From Clostridia bacterium (GTDB lineage: Bacteria; Bacillota; Clostridia; Oscillospirales; Acutalibacteraceae): a DNA stretch of 64,000 nucleotides. This document shows positions 23,789-32,874 of this stretch, one piece after another. The notes below the pieces were generated by a model. That model did no database searches, had not been told where the DNA came from, and saw only the letters and a list, made by a program, of their open reading frames with translations. The DNA is taken from assembly GCA_030532035.1 (NCBI GenBank), contig JAUNLX010000001.1, forward strand, positions 104,115-168,114. Direction: 5' to 3'. Every line of letters starts with the position of its first letter. Within the stretch, counting starts at the first letter, position 1. Made by a program: the position numbers and the translations under genes.

Positions 23789-24537
23789 TATTTCCCCATA
23801 ATTTTTTTATAATAATCAAGTGTCTTAGGCACAAGCCCTGAATGAAAAAGAAAATATTTTTCCACTTTATTTTCTAATATTCTGGCATTTTCTGAGCCTA
23901 AAGTAAAATTAAAAGCTTTATTTAAGGATGAATATAATATATGTCGCATAGCTTGAACAACGGGAATAGGTATCTTATCTGCCATATCATTTTTACAGTT
24001 CATACAATATAATATACCGTTTTCAATAGATAAAAACATATATTCTGTTTCAAATTTACCACAATCATCACAGCAAGTAAGATTTGGCGCAAAACCTAAT
24101 ATTGCACAAAGTTTTAACTCAAAAACTGCTTTGACTGTTGTTTTGGATTTTTGTTTTTCCGAAAGAACAAATAAAGTATTTAAAAGTAACTTTAAATTGT
24201 CTGCACTACTTTCATCCGCTGGAGCAGTATCTGCCGCAATTTCACATAAATAATATGCCAAAGATATTTTTTCGAAATCATTTCTCAGAGCAAAGAATAA
24301 TTCTTTGCCCTTGAAACTCTCTAAATTATATGCATCTTTATTTTGATATACGGTAAATTTCCCATAAGTCAATGGCTCTGTAGAAGAAATTAAAGAACTA
24401 TTTAACTTTTTCCCACCACGACAAAAAATACGAATTACGCCTCTGTCTTCTGTTAAAACCGTCAATATAGCGTCAGTTTCTCTATATCGAATTTGTTTTA
24501 TAATTATTCCATTGATTGCGATATATCCACGCTTCAT
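23788..24537 (-). CDS. recO: DNA repair protein RecO
   Basis: RecO loads RecA onto SSB-coated DNA with RecR. The 249-residue protein has the N-terminal OB-fold (IIIKQIRYRETDAILTVLTEDRGVIRIFCRGGKK) and a central zinc-binding Cys cluster, CCDDCGK...YCMNC (about residues 149-180). It overlaps era by 4 bp and mutS2 by 1 bp, so ybeY-era-recO-mutS2 is one transcription unit. Confidence 0.94.
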   Translation of the reverse strand: MKRGYIAINGIIIKQIRYRETDAILTVLTEDRGVIRIFCRGGKKLNSSLISSTEPLTYGKFTVYQNKDAYNLESFKGKELFFALRNDFEKISLAYYLCEIAADTAPADESSADNLKLLLNTLFVLSEKQKSKTTVKAVFELKLCAILGFAPNLTCCDDCGKFETEYMFLSIENGILYCMNCKNDMADKIPIPVVQAMRHILYSSLNKAFNFTLGSENARILENKVEKYFLFHSGLVPKTLDYYKKIMGK

Positions 24538-25415
24538 TGTTCGACCATTGTATTAATAAACTTTGTGTCATCTCGCCAATTTTTCGCTGTTTTAACTCGA
24601 CAAGTTAAATTTATCTTTATTTTGAGAAAATCTTCAGCTTGTATTCTGGCTCGAGTTGCAATTTTTTTGAGCATTTCTCCATTTTTGCCGATGATTATTC
24701 CCTTATGACTTTCTTTTTCACAATAAATCGTAGCATTTATATGTAAAATTTTATTTTTTCTGTGCATTTTATCGACTTTGACCGCTAATCCATGGGGAAT
24801 TTCTTTTTGCAAGAAAAATAAAGCCGATTCTCTCAAAAAATCAGCAAATATTTCTCGTTCTGAAAGATTTGTAAGCTCATCATCCGCAAAATAATGCGGT
24901 CCCTCGGGAGCCATATTTAAGAGCTCTTTTTTTAATAAATCAATATCTTTATTTTTAGTCGCAGACATTGGAATTACTGCATCAAAACTATGAATTTTTG
25001 AAAAGTCCTCTATCCGTTTGATTATTTTTGCCTTATCTTTAACTAAGTCAACTTTATTTATTACGAGAATAGATGGAAATTTTGCCTTGTGAATTTTATC
25101 TATAAGTTTCTTTTCTGTTTCATTTATACTGTTGCCACGAGCGTCTACAACTAAAATAATTATATCGCAATCATCAAAAGTCGTATTTATATCTTTAATC
25201 ATTTTTTCGCCCAAGGCGTTTTCTGGTTTATGAAAACCAGGTGTGTCTACAAAGACAAGTTGAGTTTCTGAAACAGTCAGAATCCCCATAATTTTACGCC
25301 TTGTAGTCTGTGCTTTGGAACTCACTATTGAAATAGGAACTCCAGTTATAGCATTCAAAATGGTCGATTTCCCAACACTCGGTAAACCAAGGATAGAAAC
25401 AAAAGCGGATTTCAT
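24534..25415 (-). CDS. era: GTPase Era
   Basis: Era binds 16S rRNA and GTP and aids 30S assembly. G1 is GLPSVGKST, G3 is DTPGFHKP, G4 is NKVDLV, and the C-terminal KH domain contains GIIIGKNGEMLKKI. The start is ATG 25415 (MKSAFVSILG), since the longer frame runs into ybeY and lacks family similarity. That gives 293 residues, the usual length. Era follows ybeY by one base and overlaps recO by 4 bp. Confidence 0.96.
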   Translation of the reverse strand: MKSAFVSILGLPSVGKSTILNAITGVPISIVSSKAQTTRRKIMGILTVSETQLVFVDTPGFHKPENALGEKMIKDINTTFDDCDIIILVVDARGNSINETEKKLIDKIHKAKFPSILVINKVDLVKDKAKIIKRIEDFSKIHSFDAVIPMSATKNKDIDLLKKELLNMAPEGPHYFADDELTNLSEREIFADFLRESALFFLQKEIPHGLAVKVDKMHRKNKILHINATIYCEKESHKGIIIGKNGEMLKKIATRARIQAEDFLKIKINLTCRVKTAKNWRDDTKFINTMVEQ

Positions 25416-25416
25416 T

Positions 25417-25926
25417 TTACTCGTTTTCTCCCATATAATATGAACGATCTCTTCCAAGTCCAAGTTTAGCAAGACATTCTTCTTCTTTTTCTCTCATACG
25501 AAGATGTTCTATTCCACCTTTTTCATGCTCATATCCAAGTAAATGCAGCATAGAATGAACTACTAAATATCCGATTTCTCTGGAGAGGTCGTGTCCAAAT
25601 TCCTCTGCCTGCCTTACTGCTGTTTCCATTGAAATAACTATATCTCCAAGCAAAATATCACTGGTGTCGTGATTCACTTCCCAGCTTCCATCTTTTCCTA
25701 AGGGAAAAGAAAGAACATCTGTGGGCGCATCAATATTTCTAAATTTATTATTTAAGTCTCTTATGCCCTCGTCATCAGTAAAAACAACAGAAATTTCAGC
25801 ATTTTGTGGAAATTCTTCAATCGTCAAAACTGCCGTACATGAGCGGCGTATCAACATTCTCAGTCCTTTTGGTATTTTAACTTTGTTTTGCTTGTTTGTA
25901 ATAATTACATGGACTTTAGCACTCAT
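25417..25926 (-). CDS. ybeY: Endoribonuclease YbeY (rRNA maturation factor)
   Basis: YbeY is a single-strand endoribonuclease for 16S rRNA 3'-end maturation and 70S quality control. The zinc triad is visible in VVHSMLHLLGYEHEKGG (HxxxHxxxxxH), preceded by DVLSFPLG. I start at ATG 25926 (MSAKVHVII) because GGGG lies 9 bases upstream; ATG 25932 is the alternative. Length of about 169 residues is normal. It leads the ybeY-era-recO-mutS2 unit. Confidence 0.94.
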   Translation of the reverse strand: MSAKVHVIITNKQNKVKIPKGLRMLIRRSCTAVLTIEEFPQNAEISVVFTDDEGIRDLNNKFRNIDAPTDVLSFPLGKDGSWEVNHDTSDILLGDIVISMETAVRQAEEFGHDLSREIGYLVVHSMLHLLGYEHEKGGIEHLRMREKEEECLAKLGLGRDRSYYMGENE

Positions 25927-26112
25927 TATCATCAACCCCATTTATTAATTAAGTTACAGACTTGCTTAGTTTTTACATAACACAGTAGATTATATAACTA
26001 TATTCAACAAAAAAACATTGACATTTTATACAAAATAAATAGAAAAATTATAAAAGAAGTTTCAAGCGAAAGTCTTTTCCCCATTAAACATATTTAGATG
26101 TGTGAATATTTA

Positions 26113-26121
26113 TGCTATAAT
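26113..26121 (+). promoter_or_regulatory. Extended -10 promoter of the Cys-rich/DUF1015/Dabb operon
   Basis: The sequence is TGC then TATAAT at 26116-26121, an extended -10. The -35 region is weak (TTTAGA, 17 bp upstream). The next gene starts 29 bases on. Confidence 0.6.
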
Positions 26122-26149
26122 GTAAAAAGTTATTGTGTTTGAGGTTATT

Positions 26150-26365
26150 ATGAGAAAATTGTATGACAAAAATATACCTAAAGCATGTGAATATTGCGTT
26201 TATGGTGTATACTCGACAATTGAAAATATGGTAGTTTGTGAAAAAAAAGGTTTTCGTGAGCCACAGTCTCATTGTTTCTTTTATAAATATGATATTTTTA
26301 AGAGAAAACCAAAAACTCAACCTCTCATAAATACCGAATATGATAAAGAAGATTTTGAAATTTGA
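26150..26365 (+). CDS. Cys-rich mini-protein, possible metal or Fe-S binder
   Basis: This 71-residue protein has cysteines at 13, 16, 30 and 42 (CxxC-x13-C-x11-C), in the pattern ACEYC...VVCEKKG...SHCFFYKYD. It resembles small uncharacterised proteins of Clostridia that end in a C-x-x-F-x-Y-D segment; I know no function for them. The start ATG 26150 has GAGG 6 bases before it; the longer frame from 26135 does not. It lies 9 bases before the DUF1015 gene and probably shares its transcript. Four spaced Cys suggest zinc or Fe-S binding, which is inference. Confidence 0.75.
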   Translation: MRKLYDKNIPKACEYCVYGVYSTIENMVVCEKKGFREPQSHCFFYKYDIFKRKPKTQPLINTEYDKEDFEI

Positions 26366-26374
26366 GGTGGAACA

Positions 26375-27601
26375 ATGCCAAAATTTAAGCCTTTCAAGGC
26401 AGTACGCCCAGCCAAAGGTCTCGAAAAAGACATCGCAGCCTTGCCCTATGATGTTGTAGACAGACAAGGTGTTTTAGACGAATTAAGTCGCAGACCCATA
26501 AGCTTTCTTAAAATTGATCGTCCCGACGCCGCTTTTGACGAAAATCACAATCCTTATGCAAAAGATGTTTATGAAAAGGGAGCAGATTTTTTTAATGAGT
26601 ATTTGAAAGACGGAAAATTTATAACAGAAAATAAAGACTGCTTTTATATATATGAGCAAACAATGGACGGAAGAACTCAAACTGGAATAGTTGGTTGTTC
26701 TTCGGTAGATGATTATATAAACGATAAAATCAAAAAACATGAATTTACAAGAAAAGAAAAAGAAGACGATCGTGTAAATCATGTAGATAGTTTAAATGCA
26801 AATACTGGTCCTATTTTTCTAACATTCAAAGACGAACAAAATGTTACACAACTTTTGGAAAATCTCAAGGCAAAATATGAACCCCTCTTTGATTTTTCAC
26901 TCGATGAAATCAGACAGAGAGGCTTTATAGTTACTGAGCCTGAGGATATTGATTTAATTTGCGAAAAAATGGCCGATGTTAATGCCTTTTATATAGCGGA
27001 CGGACATCATAGAGCTGCTTCTGCTGTTCGTGTGGCTAAAATGCGAAGAGAGGAAAACCCCGCCTATAACGGAAATGAAGAATTTAACTTCTTTTTAAGC
27101 ATTGTTTTCCCAGCAAATGAACTCAAAATTTATGCATATAATAGAATTTTAAAATCAAAAAAGCCAATTGAAAACATTGCAAAATTAGCCGAAGAAAATT
27201 TTGAAGTTACTGCTGTTGAAAATCTTGAAAATCCCACTAAAAAAAGAGCTTTCTTGATGTTTGACAGAGAAAAATCATACAATCTCGTTGCAAAAGATGA
27301 TTTATTTGAAAATAAAGATATTGTAGGAAGCTTAGATGTTTCAATCTTGCAAGATTATTTTTTAAATCCTGTTTTTGAAATCAAAGACCCCAGAACAGAT
27401 CAAAATATTGATTTTGTAGGTGGAATTTATACACCGCAACAAGTTCGTGACAAACTTTCAGAAAATGAAATTGCCTTTTGCCTCTATGGTGTATCTACTG
27501 ATGAATTAATGCAAATTGCAGATGAGGGAAAAGTTATGCCTCCTAAATCAACTTGGTTTGAGCCAAAACTTCTTTCCGGTCTTTTCATTCACTTATTATA
27601 A
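26375..27601 (+). CDS. DUF1015 family protein
   Basis: This 408-residue cytoplasmic protein is recognised as DUF1015 from the opening PFKAVRPAKGLEKDIAALPYDVV, the middle HVDSLNANTGPIF and the YIADGHHRAASA motif, which recalls the ParB/sulfiredoxin-type nucleotide-binding loop. The biochemical function is unknown to me. In many Clostridia such genes stand beside serine biosynthesis genes, but none are here. The start has a GAGGTGG ribosome site. It is the middle gene of a three-gene run with the Cys-rich and Dabb proteins. Confidence 0.88.
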   Translation: MPKFKPFKAVRPAKGLEKDIAALPYDVVDRQGVLDELSRRPISFLKIDRPDAAFDENHNPYAKDVYEKGADFFNEYLKDGKFITENKDCFYIYEQTMDGRTQTGIVGCSSVDDYINDKIKKHEFTRKEKEDDRVNHVDSLNANTGPIFLTFKDEQNVTQLLENLKAKYEPLFDFSLDEIRQRGFIVTEPEDIDLICEKMADVNAFYIADGHHRAASAVRVAKMRREENPAYNGNEEFNFFLSIVFPANELKIYAYNRILKSKKPIENIAKLAEENFEVTAVENLENPTKKRAFLMFDREKSYNLVAKDDLFENKDIVGSLDVSILQDYFLNPVFEIKDPRTDQNIDFVGGIYTPQQVRDKLSENEIAFCLYGVSTDELMQIADEGKVMPPKSTWFEPKLLSGLFIHLL

Positions 27602-27611
27602 AGGGGCAATT

Positions 27612-27914
27612 ATGGTTAAGCATATTATTTTATGGAAATTAAAAGATGATTTTTCAGAAGAAGAAAAGCAAAATATAAAACTCGAAATGAAAAAAGGCTT
27701 AGAGGGCTTAAAGGGAAAAATTGACGGTTTAATCGATATAAAAGTCAATGATGTTCCACTTGAATCGTCTAATGCCGATGTTATGCTCGACTCAACACTC
27801 GAAGACGAAGCTGCACTAAAAAGATATGCCGAAGATCCACGCCATATAGATGTTGCAGTCAATAAAATTCGTACAAATATAATATCCAGAGTTTGTTTTG
27901 ATTATAAAGTTTAA
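27612..27914 (+). CDS. Dabb (stress-response A/B barrel) domain protein
   Basis: This 100-residue protein has the dimeric alpha-beta barrel pattern of the Dabb family: MVKHIILWKLKDDF at the start, a helix of EEEKQNIKLEMKKGLEGL, and LKRYAEDPRHIDVAVNKI near the end. Members are small dimers, and some act as cyclases or stress proteins; the substrate here is unknown. The start at 27612 has an AAAGGGG ribosome site. It ends the operon, with a strong terminator beginning at its stop codon. Confidence 0.85.
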   Translation: MVKHIILWKLKDDFSEEEKQNIKLEMKKGLEGLKGKIDGLIDIKVNDVPLESSNADVMLDSTLEDEAALKRYAEDPRHIDVAVNKIRTNIISRVCFDYKV

Positions 27915-27950
27915 TATATCCTCTCTCCCAAAGGAGAGAGGATATATTTT
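27914..27950 (+). terminator. Intrinsic terminator after the Dabb gene (CTCTCC hairpin family)
   Basis: A 15-bp perfect stem ATATATCCTCTCTCC / GGAGAGAGGATATAT with loop CAAA is followed by a T-rich run. Its core matches hairpins at 28078 and 61431-61556. Confidence 0.88.
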
Positions 27951-28077
27951 TTCTTTTAATTATGAATTCATATTTTTTTATTTAATAACGGCAGGAATTT
28001 TTACACCAAAAGTCGTGAAAAATATATATGACTAAAATTATAACCTTAATTAAAAATTGAAAATATTCATAATATTA

Positions 28078-28102
28078 AATTCCCTCTCACAGAGAGGGAA
28101 TT
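28078..28102 (-). terminator. Hairpin after dnaJ (probable terminator)
   Basis: An 11-bp perfect stem AATTCCCTCTC / GAGAGGGAATT with a 3-base loop lies 17 bases after the dnaJ stop. Only a short TTT follows on the minus strand. Confidence 0.65.
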
Positions 28103-28118
28103 AATCTATTATAAATTT

Positions 28119-29306
28119 TTAATCATCGCCTAAAATGCTATCTTTTATTTTCTCAAAGGCGCTTTTCTTTTTTTTCGCAGATTTTTCAAATCCTAAAGGT
28201 TTATTGTTCGGTTTATTTTTATATTCTTCATCAAATTGTCTTAAAAGTTCTTTTTGATGTTCAGTAACTTTCTTTGGAACATCGACACGAACTCGTACAA
28301 ATTGATCGCCTTTTGAGGGTCTATTTAACTTCTGTATTCCTCTACCTTTTAATTTAAATACAGTTTCACTTTGAGTACCAGCCGGCATAGTATATTTAAC
28401 ATTTCCGTCTAAAGTTGAAACTAAAATTTCATCTCCTAAAACAGCCTGCGAATAAGTAACTAAAACATCAGTCCAAACATCAAATCCGTCTCTTGTGAAA
28501 TACTCATGTGGCTTGATTTTAACTGTAACAATTACAGAGCCGTTAGGTCCACCATTGATTCCTTGATTTCCTTGGTGTTGTATCCTCAAAGATTGACCTC
28601 TGTCAATTCCAGCTGGGACTTTAACTTCTAATTTGTGTTTTTTTCTAACTAATCCCTTACCATTACAATTTGAACATGGCTCATGAATTATTTTTCCACT
28701 GCCATGACATCTTGGACATTCAGATGTTGTTGCCATCTGACCCAAAAATGTTTTTTGATAAGTACGGACATATCCTTCTCCATGACATTCAGGACAGGTT
28801 TCTACTTTACTGCCTGGTTTTGCTCCACTACCACGACAAACATCGCAATTTTCAATTCTGTGAATTTCAATTTCTTTGGTACAACCTTTTGCAGCTTCCT
28901 CAAAAGTCAAGGTAATTGTTGTGGCAATATCGCTTCCGCGTCGTGGAGCATTTGGATCTGCCCCCGCTGCGCCAGAAAACATACTGAAAATATCGCTAAA
29001 TCCACCAAAACCACCTGCACCGCCAAATCCTGTGAAAGCGGAAAAGGGATCTTCTCCACCCATTCCGCCAAAATTGGGATCTACTCCCGCATGACCATAG
29101 GCGTCATATCTTGATTTTTTATCTGGATCAGAAAGAACTTCATAGGCTTCATTTGCCTCTTTGAATTTCGTCTCTGCTTGCGTATCATCCGGATTTAAAT
29201 CCGGATGATACTTCTTTGCAAGATACCTATATGCTTTTTTTATGTCGTCCTCAGTCGCATTTTTTGAAACGCCGAGGACCTCGTAATAATCTCTTTTATC
29301 TGCCAA
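28119..29306 (-). CDS. dnaJ: Chaperone DnaJ
   Basis: DnaJ stimulates DnaK ATPase and delivers substrates. The J domain with HPD (AKKYHPDLN) is followed by a G/F-rich linker (about 75-125), four CxxCxGxG zinc repeats ([32 protein letters not shown]) and the C-terminal substrate domains. At 395 residues it is full length. The start is TTG 29306 behind GGGAG. It lies 14 bases after dnaK and closes the hrcA operon. Confidence 0.98.
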   Translation of the reverse strand: MADKRDYYEVLGVSKNATEDDIKKAYRYLAKKYHPDLNPDDTQAETKFKEANEAYEVLSDPDKKSRYDAYGHAGVDPNFGGMGGEDPFSAFTGFGGAGGFGGFSDIFSMFSGAAGADPNAPRRGSDIATTITLTFEEAAKGCTKEIEIHRIENCDVCRGSGAKPGSKVETCPECHGEGYVRTYQKTFLGQMATTSECPRCHGSGKIIHEPCSNCNGKGLVRKKHKLEVKVPAGIDRGQSLRIQHQGNQGINGGPNGSVIVTVKIKPHEYFTRDGFDVWTDVLVTYSQAVLGDEILVSTLDGNVKYTMPAGTQSETVFKLKGRGIQKLNRPSKGDQFVRVRVDVPKKVTEHQKELLRQFDEEYKNKPNNKPLGFEKSAKKKKSAFEKIKDSILGDD

Positions 29307-29320
29307 AACTTACTCCCAAA

Positions 29321-31159
29321 TTAGTCGGCATCTTTGAAATCTGCGTCGTAATATTCTTGTTTATCATTTCCATTTTGTGCATTTTCATCAGCTGCACCGT
29401 CAGGATTTGCATTTGCTGTTTCCTGTGCATTTTGTTTATATAATTCTTCGGAAAGTTTGAAGAATTTATTTTGTAATTCTTCCTGTCTATCCTTGATTAA
29501 ATTGATGTCTTCGCCTTTGAGTGCTTCTTTCAGAGAGTCAATTTTAGAATTGAGTTCCTCAACATCTTCTGACTTAAATTTGTCTTCATTTTCTTTTACG
29601 ATGTTCTCACACTGATAAATCATCTGCTCGGCACCATTTCTGATGTCAACTTCTTCTCTCTTCTCTTTGTCTTCTTGAGCAAATTTTTCAGCGTCTGCAA
29701 CAGCCTTTTCAATATCTTCTTTGCTCATATTAGAAGAAGCAGTTATAGAAATTGACTGTTCTTTGTTTGTGCCCTTGTCTTTAGCAGAAACATTTACAAT
29801 TCCGTTGGCGTCAATATTGAAAGTAACTTCAATCTGTGGAACTCCCCTTCTTGCAGGCAAAATTCCGTCTAAATGGAACATTCCCAAAGATTTATTGTCT
29901 TTCGCAAATTCTCTTTCACCCTGTAGAACATTTATTTCTACAGATGTTTGATTGTCTGCGGCAGTTGAGAAAATTTGACTTTTTTTAGTTGGAATAGTTG
30001 TATTTCTCTCTATAATTTTTGTAGTTACTCCACCATAAGTTTCAATTCCGAGAGATAATGGTGTTACATCAAGAAGTAAAAGGCCTTTAACATCTCCAGA
30101 CAAAACGCCTGCCTGTAATGCAGCACCCATAGCAACACATTCATCGGGGTTTATACCCTTGAAAGGTTCTTTTTTCATATATTTTTGAACAGCTTCACTA
30201 ACGGCAGGAATTCTGGAAGAACCTCCAACCATAATGATTTTGTCTATTCCGTCAATTGATTTTCCAGAATCTTCAACAGCCTGTCTTACTGGTCCCATTG
30301 TTTTTTCAACAAGATCTGCAGTGAGTTCGTTGAACTTTGCTCTTGTTAGAGACATTTCAAGATGTTTAGGGCCACTTGCATCTGCTGTTATAAAGGGTAA
30401 AGAAATTTGAGTATTTGTAACTCCAGAAAGCTCAATTTTCGCTTTTTCTGCAGCTTCTTTGAGTCTCTGCATAGCCATTTTGTCGCCTTTGAGATCAATT
30501 CCACTGTCCTTTTTAAATTCATCGATAATATAATCAATAATTCTTCTGTCGAAATCGTCTCCGCCAAGTTTATTATTACCAGCAGTTGCCAAAACTTCTT
30601 GAACTCCGCCACCCATTTCTATAATAGAAACGTCGAATGTTCCTCCGCCCAAGTCATAAACCATAATGATTTGGTCGTCTTCTTTGTCAAATCCATAAGA
30701 TAAAGCTGCTGCTGTTGGCTCGTTTATAATTCTCTTAACTTCCATTCCAGCAATTTTTCCAGCATCTTTAGTTGCCTGTCTCTGTGCGTCTGTGAAATAT
30801 GCGGGAACTGTGATAACAGCTTGAACAACTTTGTCTCCAAGATATGCTTCTGCATCTGTCTTGAGTTTTTGTAAAATCATTGCAGAAATTTCTTGAGGGG
30901 TAAATTTCTTATCATCAATAGTTACTTTATAATCAGAACCCATTTGTCTTTTTATAGAAGTAACTGTTCTCTCTGGATTGGTAACTGCCTGTCTTTTTGC
31001 GACTTGACCTACCATTCTCTCTCCATCTTTTCCGAAAGCAACAACGGACGGAGTCGTTCTCGCACCTTCTGCATTTGGAATAACTACCGCTTCGCCGCCC
31101 TCAATAACACTAACACATGAGTTTGTAGTTCCTAAATCTATACCTACAATTTTTGCCAT
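29321..31159 (-). CDS. dnaK: Chaperone DnaK (Hsp70)
   Basis: DnaK is the ATP-driven Hsp70 chaperone. It opens with [13 protein letters not shown] and contains [23 protein letters not shown] and [10 protein letters not shown] in the ATPase domain, then a substrate domain with [15 protein letters not shown] and a helical lid. The 612-residue length matches Gram-positive forms, which lack a stretch present in proteobacterial DnaK. It lies between grpE and dnaJ. Confidence 0.99.
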   Translation of the reverse strand: MAKIVGIDLGTTNSCVSVIEGGEAVVIPNAEGARTTPSVVAFGKDGERMVGQVAKRQAVTNPERTVTSIKRQMGSDYKVTIDDKKFTPQEISAMILQKLKTDAEAYLGDKVVQAVITVPAYFTDAQRQATKDAGKIAGMEVKRIINEPTAAALSYGFDKEDDQIIMVYDLGGGTFDVSIIEMGGGVQEVLATAGNNKLGGDDFDRRIIDYIIDEFKKDSGIDLKGDKMAMQRLKEAAEKAKIELSGVTNTQISLPFITADASGPKHLEMSLTRAKFNELTADLVEKTMGPVRQAVEDSGKSIDGIDKIIMVGGSSRIPAVSEAVQKYMKKEPFKGINPDECVAMGAALQAGVLSGDVKGLLLLDVTPLSLGIETYGGVTTKIIERNTTIPTKKSQIFSTAADNQTSVEINVLQGEREFAKDNKSLGMFHLDGILPARRGVPQIEVTFNIDANGIVNVSAKDKGTNKEQSISITASSNMSKEDIEKAVADAEKFAQEDKEKREEVDIRNGAEQMIYQCENIVKENEDKFKSEDVEELNSKIDSLKEALKGEDINLIKDRQEELQNKFFKLSEELYKQNAQETANANPDGAADENAQNGNDKQEYYDADFKDAD

Positions 31160-31175
31160 AATTTAGCCTCCTATT

Positions 31176-31673
31176 TTAATTTGCTACCTTAACTGTAGCT
31201 GGTCTTATTATTCTTTCTTTATATCTATAACCTGTTCGAAAAACTTCGATAACAGAATTTTCGTCAAAATTCTCATCTTCTATATGCATAATTGCTTCGT
31301 GAATGTTGGGATCAAAAGTATCTCCCTTTTGACCAAAGGCTTCTATACCCTCATTTTTTAATATTTGATTGAACTGATTGAGAATCATTTGCATTCCAGT
31401 ATGATAATCTTCGTTGACATTTGTTTTGTTTTCGAGCGCAACTTCAAAATTATCTACAAAAGGCAAAAGTTTTGATACTAAATCACATTTTGCAACTATA
31501 TATATCTCGTTTTTTTCTTTTTGTGTTCGCTTACGATAATTATCATATTCAGCAGCCAATCTCAAAAAATCGTCTTTTGAAAAAGTTTCTTCATTTTGTT
31601 CTTTTTCTTGCGTGTTTTCTTGTTCTTTTGATGAAGATTTTTCAAAATCTTTTTCTTTTTTATTTTCTTTCAA
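31176..31673 (-). CDS. grpE: Nucleotide exchange factor GrpE
   Basis: GrpE releases ADP from DnaK. The 165-residue protein has a charged N-terminus, a long helix beginning FLRLAAEYDNYRKRTQKE, and the C-terminal beta domain with GDTFDPNIHEAIMHIEDE and VFRTGYRYKERIIRPA. The start is TTG 31673 with GGAGGAG upstream, 3 bases after the hrcA stop region. Confidence 0.97.
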   Translation of the reverse strand: MKENKKEKDFEKSSSKEQENTQEKEQNEETFSKDDFLRLAAEYDNYRKRTQKEKNEIYIVAKCDLVSKLLPFVDNFEVALENKTNVNEDYHTGMQMILNQFNQILKNEGIEAFGQKGDTFDPNIHEAIMHIEDENFDENSVIEVFRTGYRYKERIIRPATVKVAN

Positions 31674-31676
31674 GCT

Positions 31677-32702
31677 CTACTCCTCCCCATAAATTGATGT
31701 GAAAAATTCTCCTAATAGTTTACTCATATATGTAACTGCAGCAACTGCACTTGAGTAATTTATTTTGATAGGCCCCAAAATTCCAAGCCTACCTGTATTA
31801 AAGCGACCCACCTGATAATTCGTAACGATTAAACTGGAATCTGTAAGTTCTGGTATTTTACTTTCACTGCCTATTGAAATATGAATTTCATCACTTGATG
31901 GAAAATCAACGAGTTTAATCAGTTGGTCTCCCATATCTAAAAATTCCATCAAATCATATACGGTATCTCCGTAATCTTTGTGAGTAAACAAATGATCTCT
32001 ACCGTCAACAGCAACTTCGCCACCAGAGGCCTCTTTTACAAGTTCAAAAACAGTCAAAATAAGCTGCGCAAGATTTGCATTTTGTTTTGAAGCCTTTGTC
32101 ATAATTTGTTGCAATAAAACAGCGTCAATTTTGTTTAACTCTTTGCCGACAAAATCTTCCTTTATAAGCTTATCTAAAAATTCAAGATCTTCAGCACTGA
32201 GTTTAGAATCAACTCTGCAAACTCGGTTTTTTATCAAACCAAAATATGATATGACAATAACCATAAAGAGTTTTTCGCCCAAGTAAGTTAAAGTTACTTT
32301 TTTCAATCTATCGTTTTCAGCACCTGGTTTAGAATAAATTGTCGCACAATTTGTAATATCTGAAAGCAGAGTAACGATATTTTCTAAAAAACGATCTGGT
32401 CCAGCATGGAAATTTATTTTTTCCTTGATAAGTGATTCCTCAGCTTTGGCAATTTTTTTCGCATGCATAAGATTGTCTATGTAATATCTGAGTCCTGCCT
32501 CCGTCGGTATTCTTCCAGCAGAGGTATGTGGTTGATAAATAAGTTTCAGATCAGATAAAACTGCCATATCGTTTCTTATGGTCGCTGGAGAAACATTCAG
32601 TTCTGGGAAAGAGCATAAAAGCTTTGACGCAACCGGTTCACCCGTATTTACGTAATGCTCAACTATTCTAAACAGTACCCTTTCTTCCCTTTTTGATAAC
32701 AT
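31677..32702 (-). CDS. hrcA: Heat-inducible transcription repressor HrcA
   Basis: HrcA binds CIRCE and represses the heat-shock operon, with GroEL as its folding sensor. The 341-residue protein has the N-terminal winged helix (MLSKREERVLFRIVEHYVNTGEPVASK, VSPATIRNDMAVL, TSAGRIPTEAGLRYYID) and the GAF-like domain. It is the first gene of its own operon and has a CIRCE element 10 bases upstream of its start, so autoregulation is expected. Confidence 0.98.
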   Translation of the reverse strand: MLSKREERVLFRIVEHYVNTGEPVASKLLCSFPELNVSPATIRNDMAVLSDLKLIYQPHTSAGRIPTEAGLRYYIDNLMHAKKIAKAEESLIKEKINFHAGPDRFLENIVTLLSDITNCATIYSKPGAENDRLKKVTLTYLGEKLFMVIVISYFGLIKNRVCRVDSKLSAEDLEFLDKLIKEDFVGKELNKIDAVLLQQIMTKASKQNANLAQLILTVFELVKEASGGEVAVDGRDHLFTHKDYGDTVYDLMEFLDMGDQLIKLVDFPSSDEIHISIGSESKIPELTDSSLIVTNYQVGRFNTGRLGILGPIKINYSSAVAAVTYMSKLLGEFFTSIYGEE

Positions 32703-32712
32703 ATTTCCTCCA

Positions 32713-32739
32713 TTAGCACTCTTTACTCTCGAGTGCTAA
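32713..32739. promoter_or_regulatory. CIRCE operator
   Basis: TTAGCACTC, 9 bases, GAGTGCTAA: a perfect match to the CIRCE inverted repeat. It lies between the hrcA promoter and start codon, so HrcA should repress this operon. Confidence 0.98.
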
Positions 32740-32743
32740 TCAT

Positions 32744-32772
32744 ATATTAAACTTTTTAATTTATAAAGTCAA
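32744..32772 (-). promoter_or_regulatory. hrcA operon promoter
   Basis: The minus strand reads TTGACT (32772-32767), a 17-bp spacer and TAATAT (32749-32744), placing the transcript start inside CIRCE. Confidence 0.85.
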
Positions 32773-32874
32773 GAGAAGAATATCTCTGATTTTAATACAG
32801 ATTTTAGACGGATTTTCAAGATTTTTATATGATATAATAATCTTAAAAGATTTAATTATTAGTCGGAGTTATTT

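Noticed and set aside
28683..29114. A 143-codon plus-strand frame opposite dnaJ
   Set aside because: It is antisense to the Cys-rich zinc domain and glycine-rich region of dnaJ. It has no ribosome site and no family resemblance.
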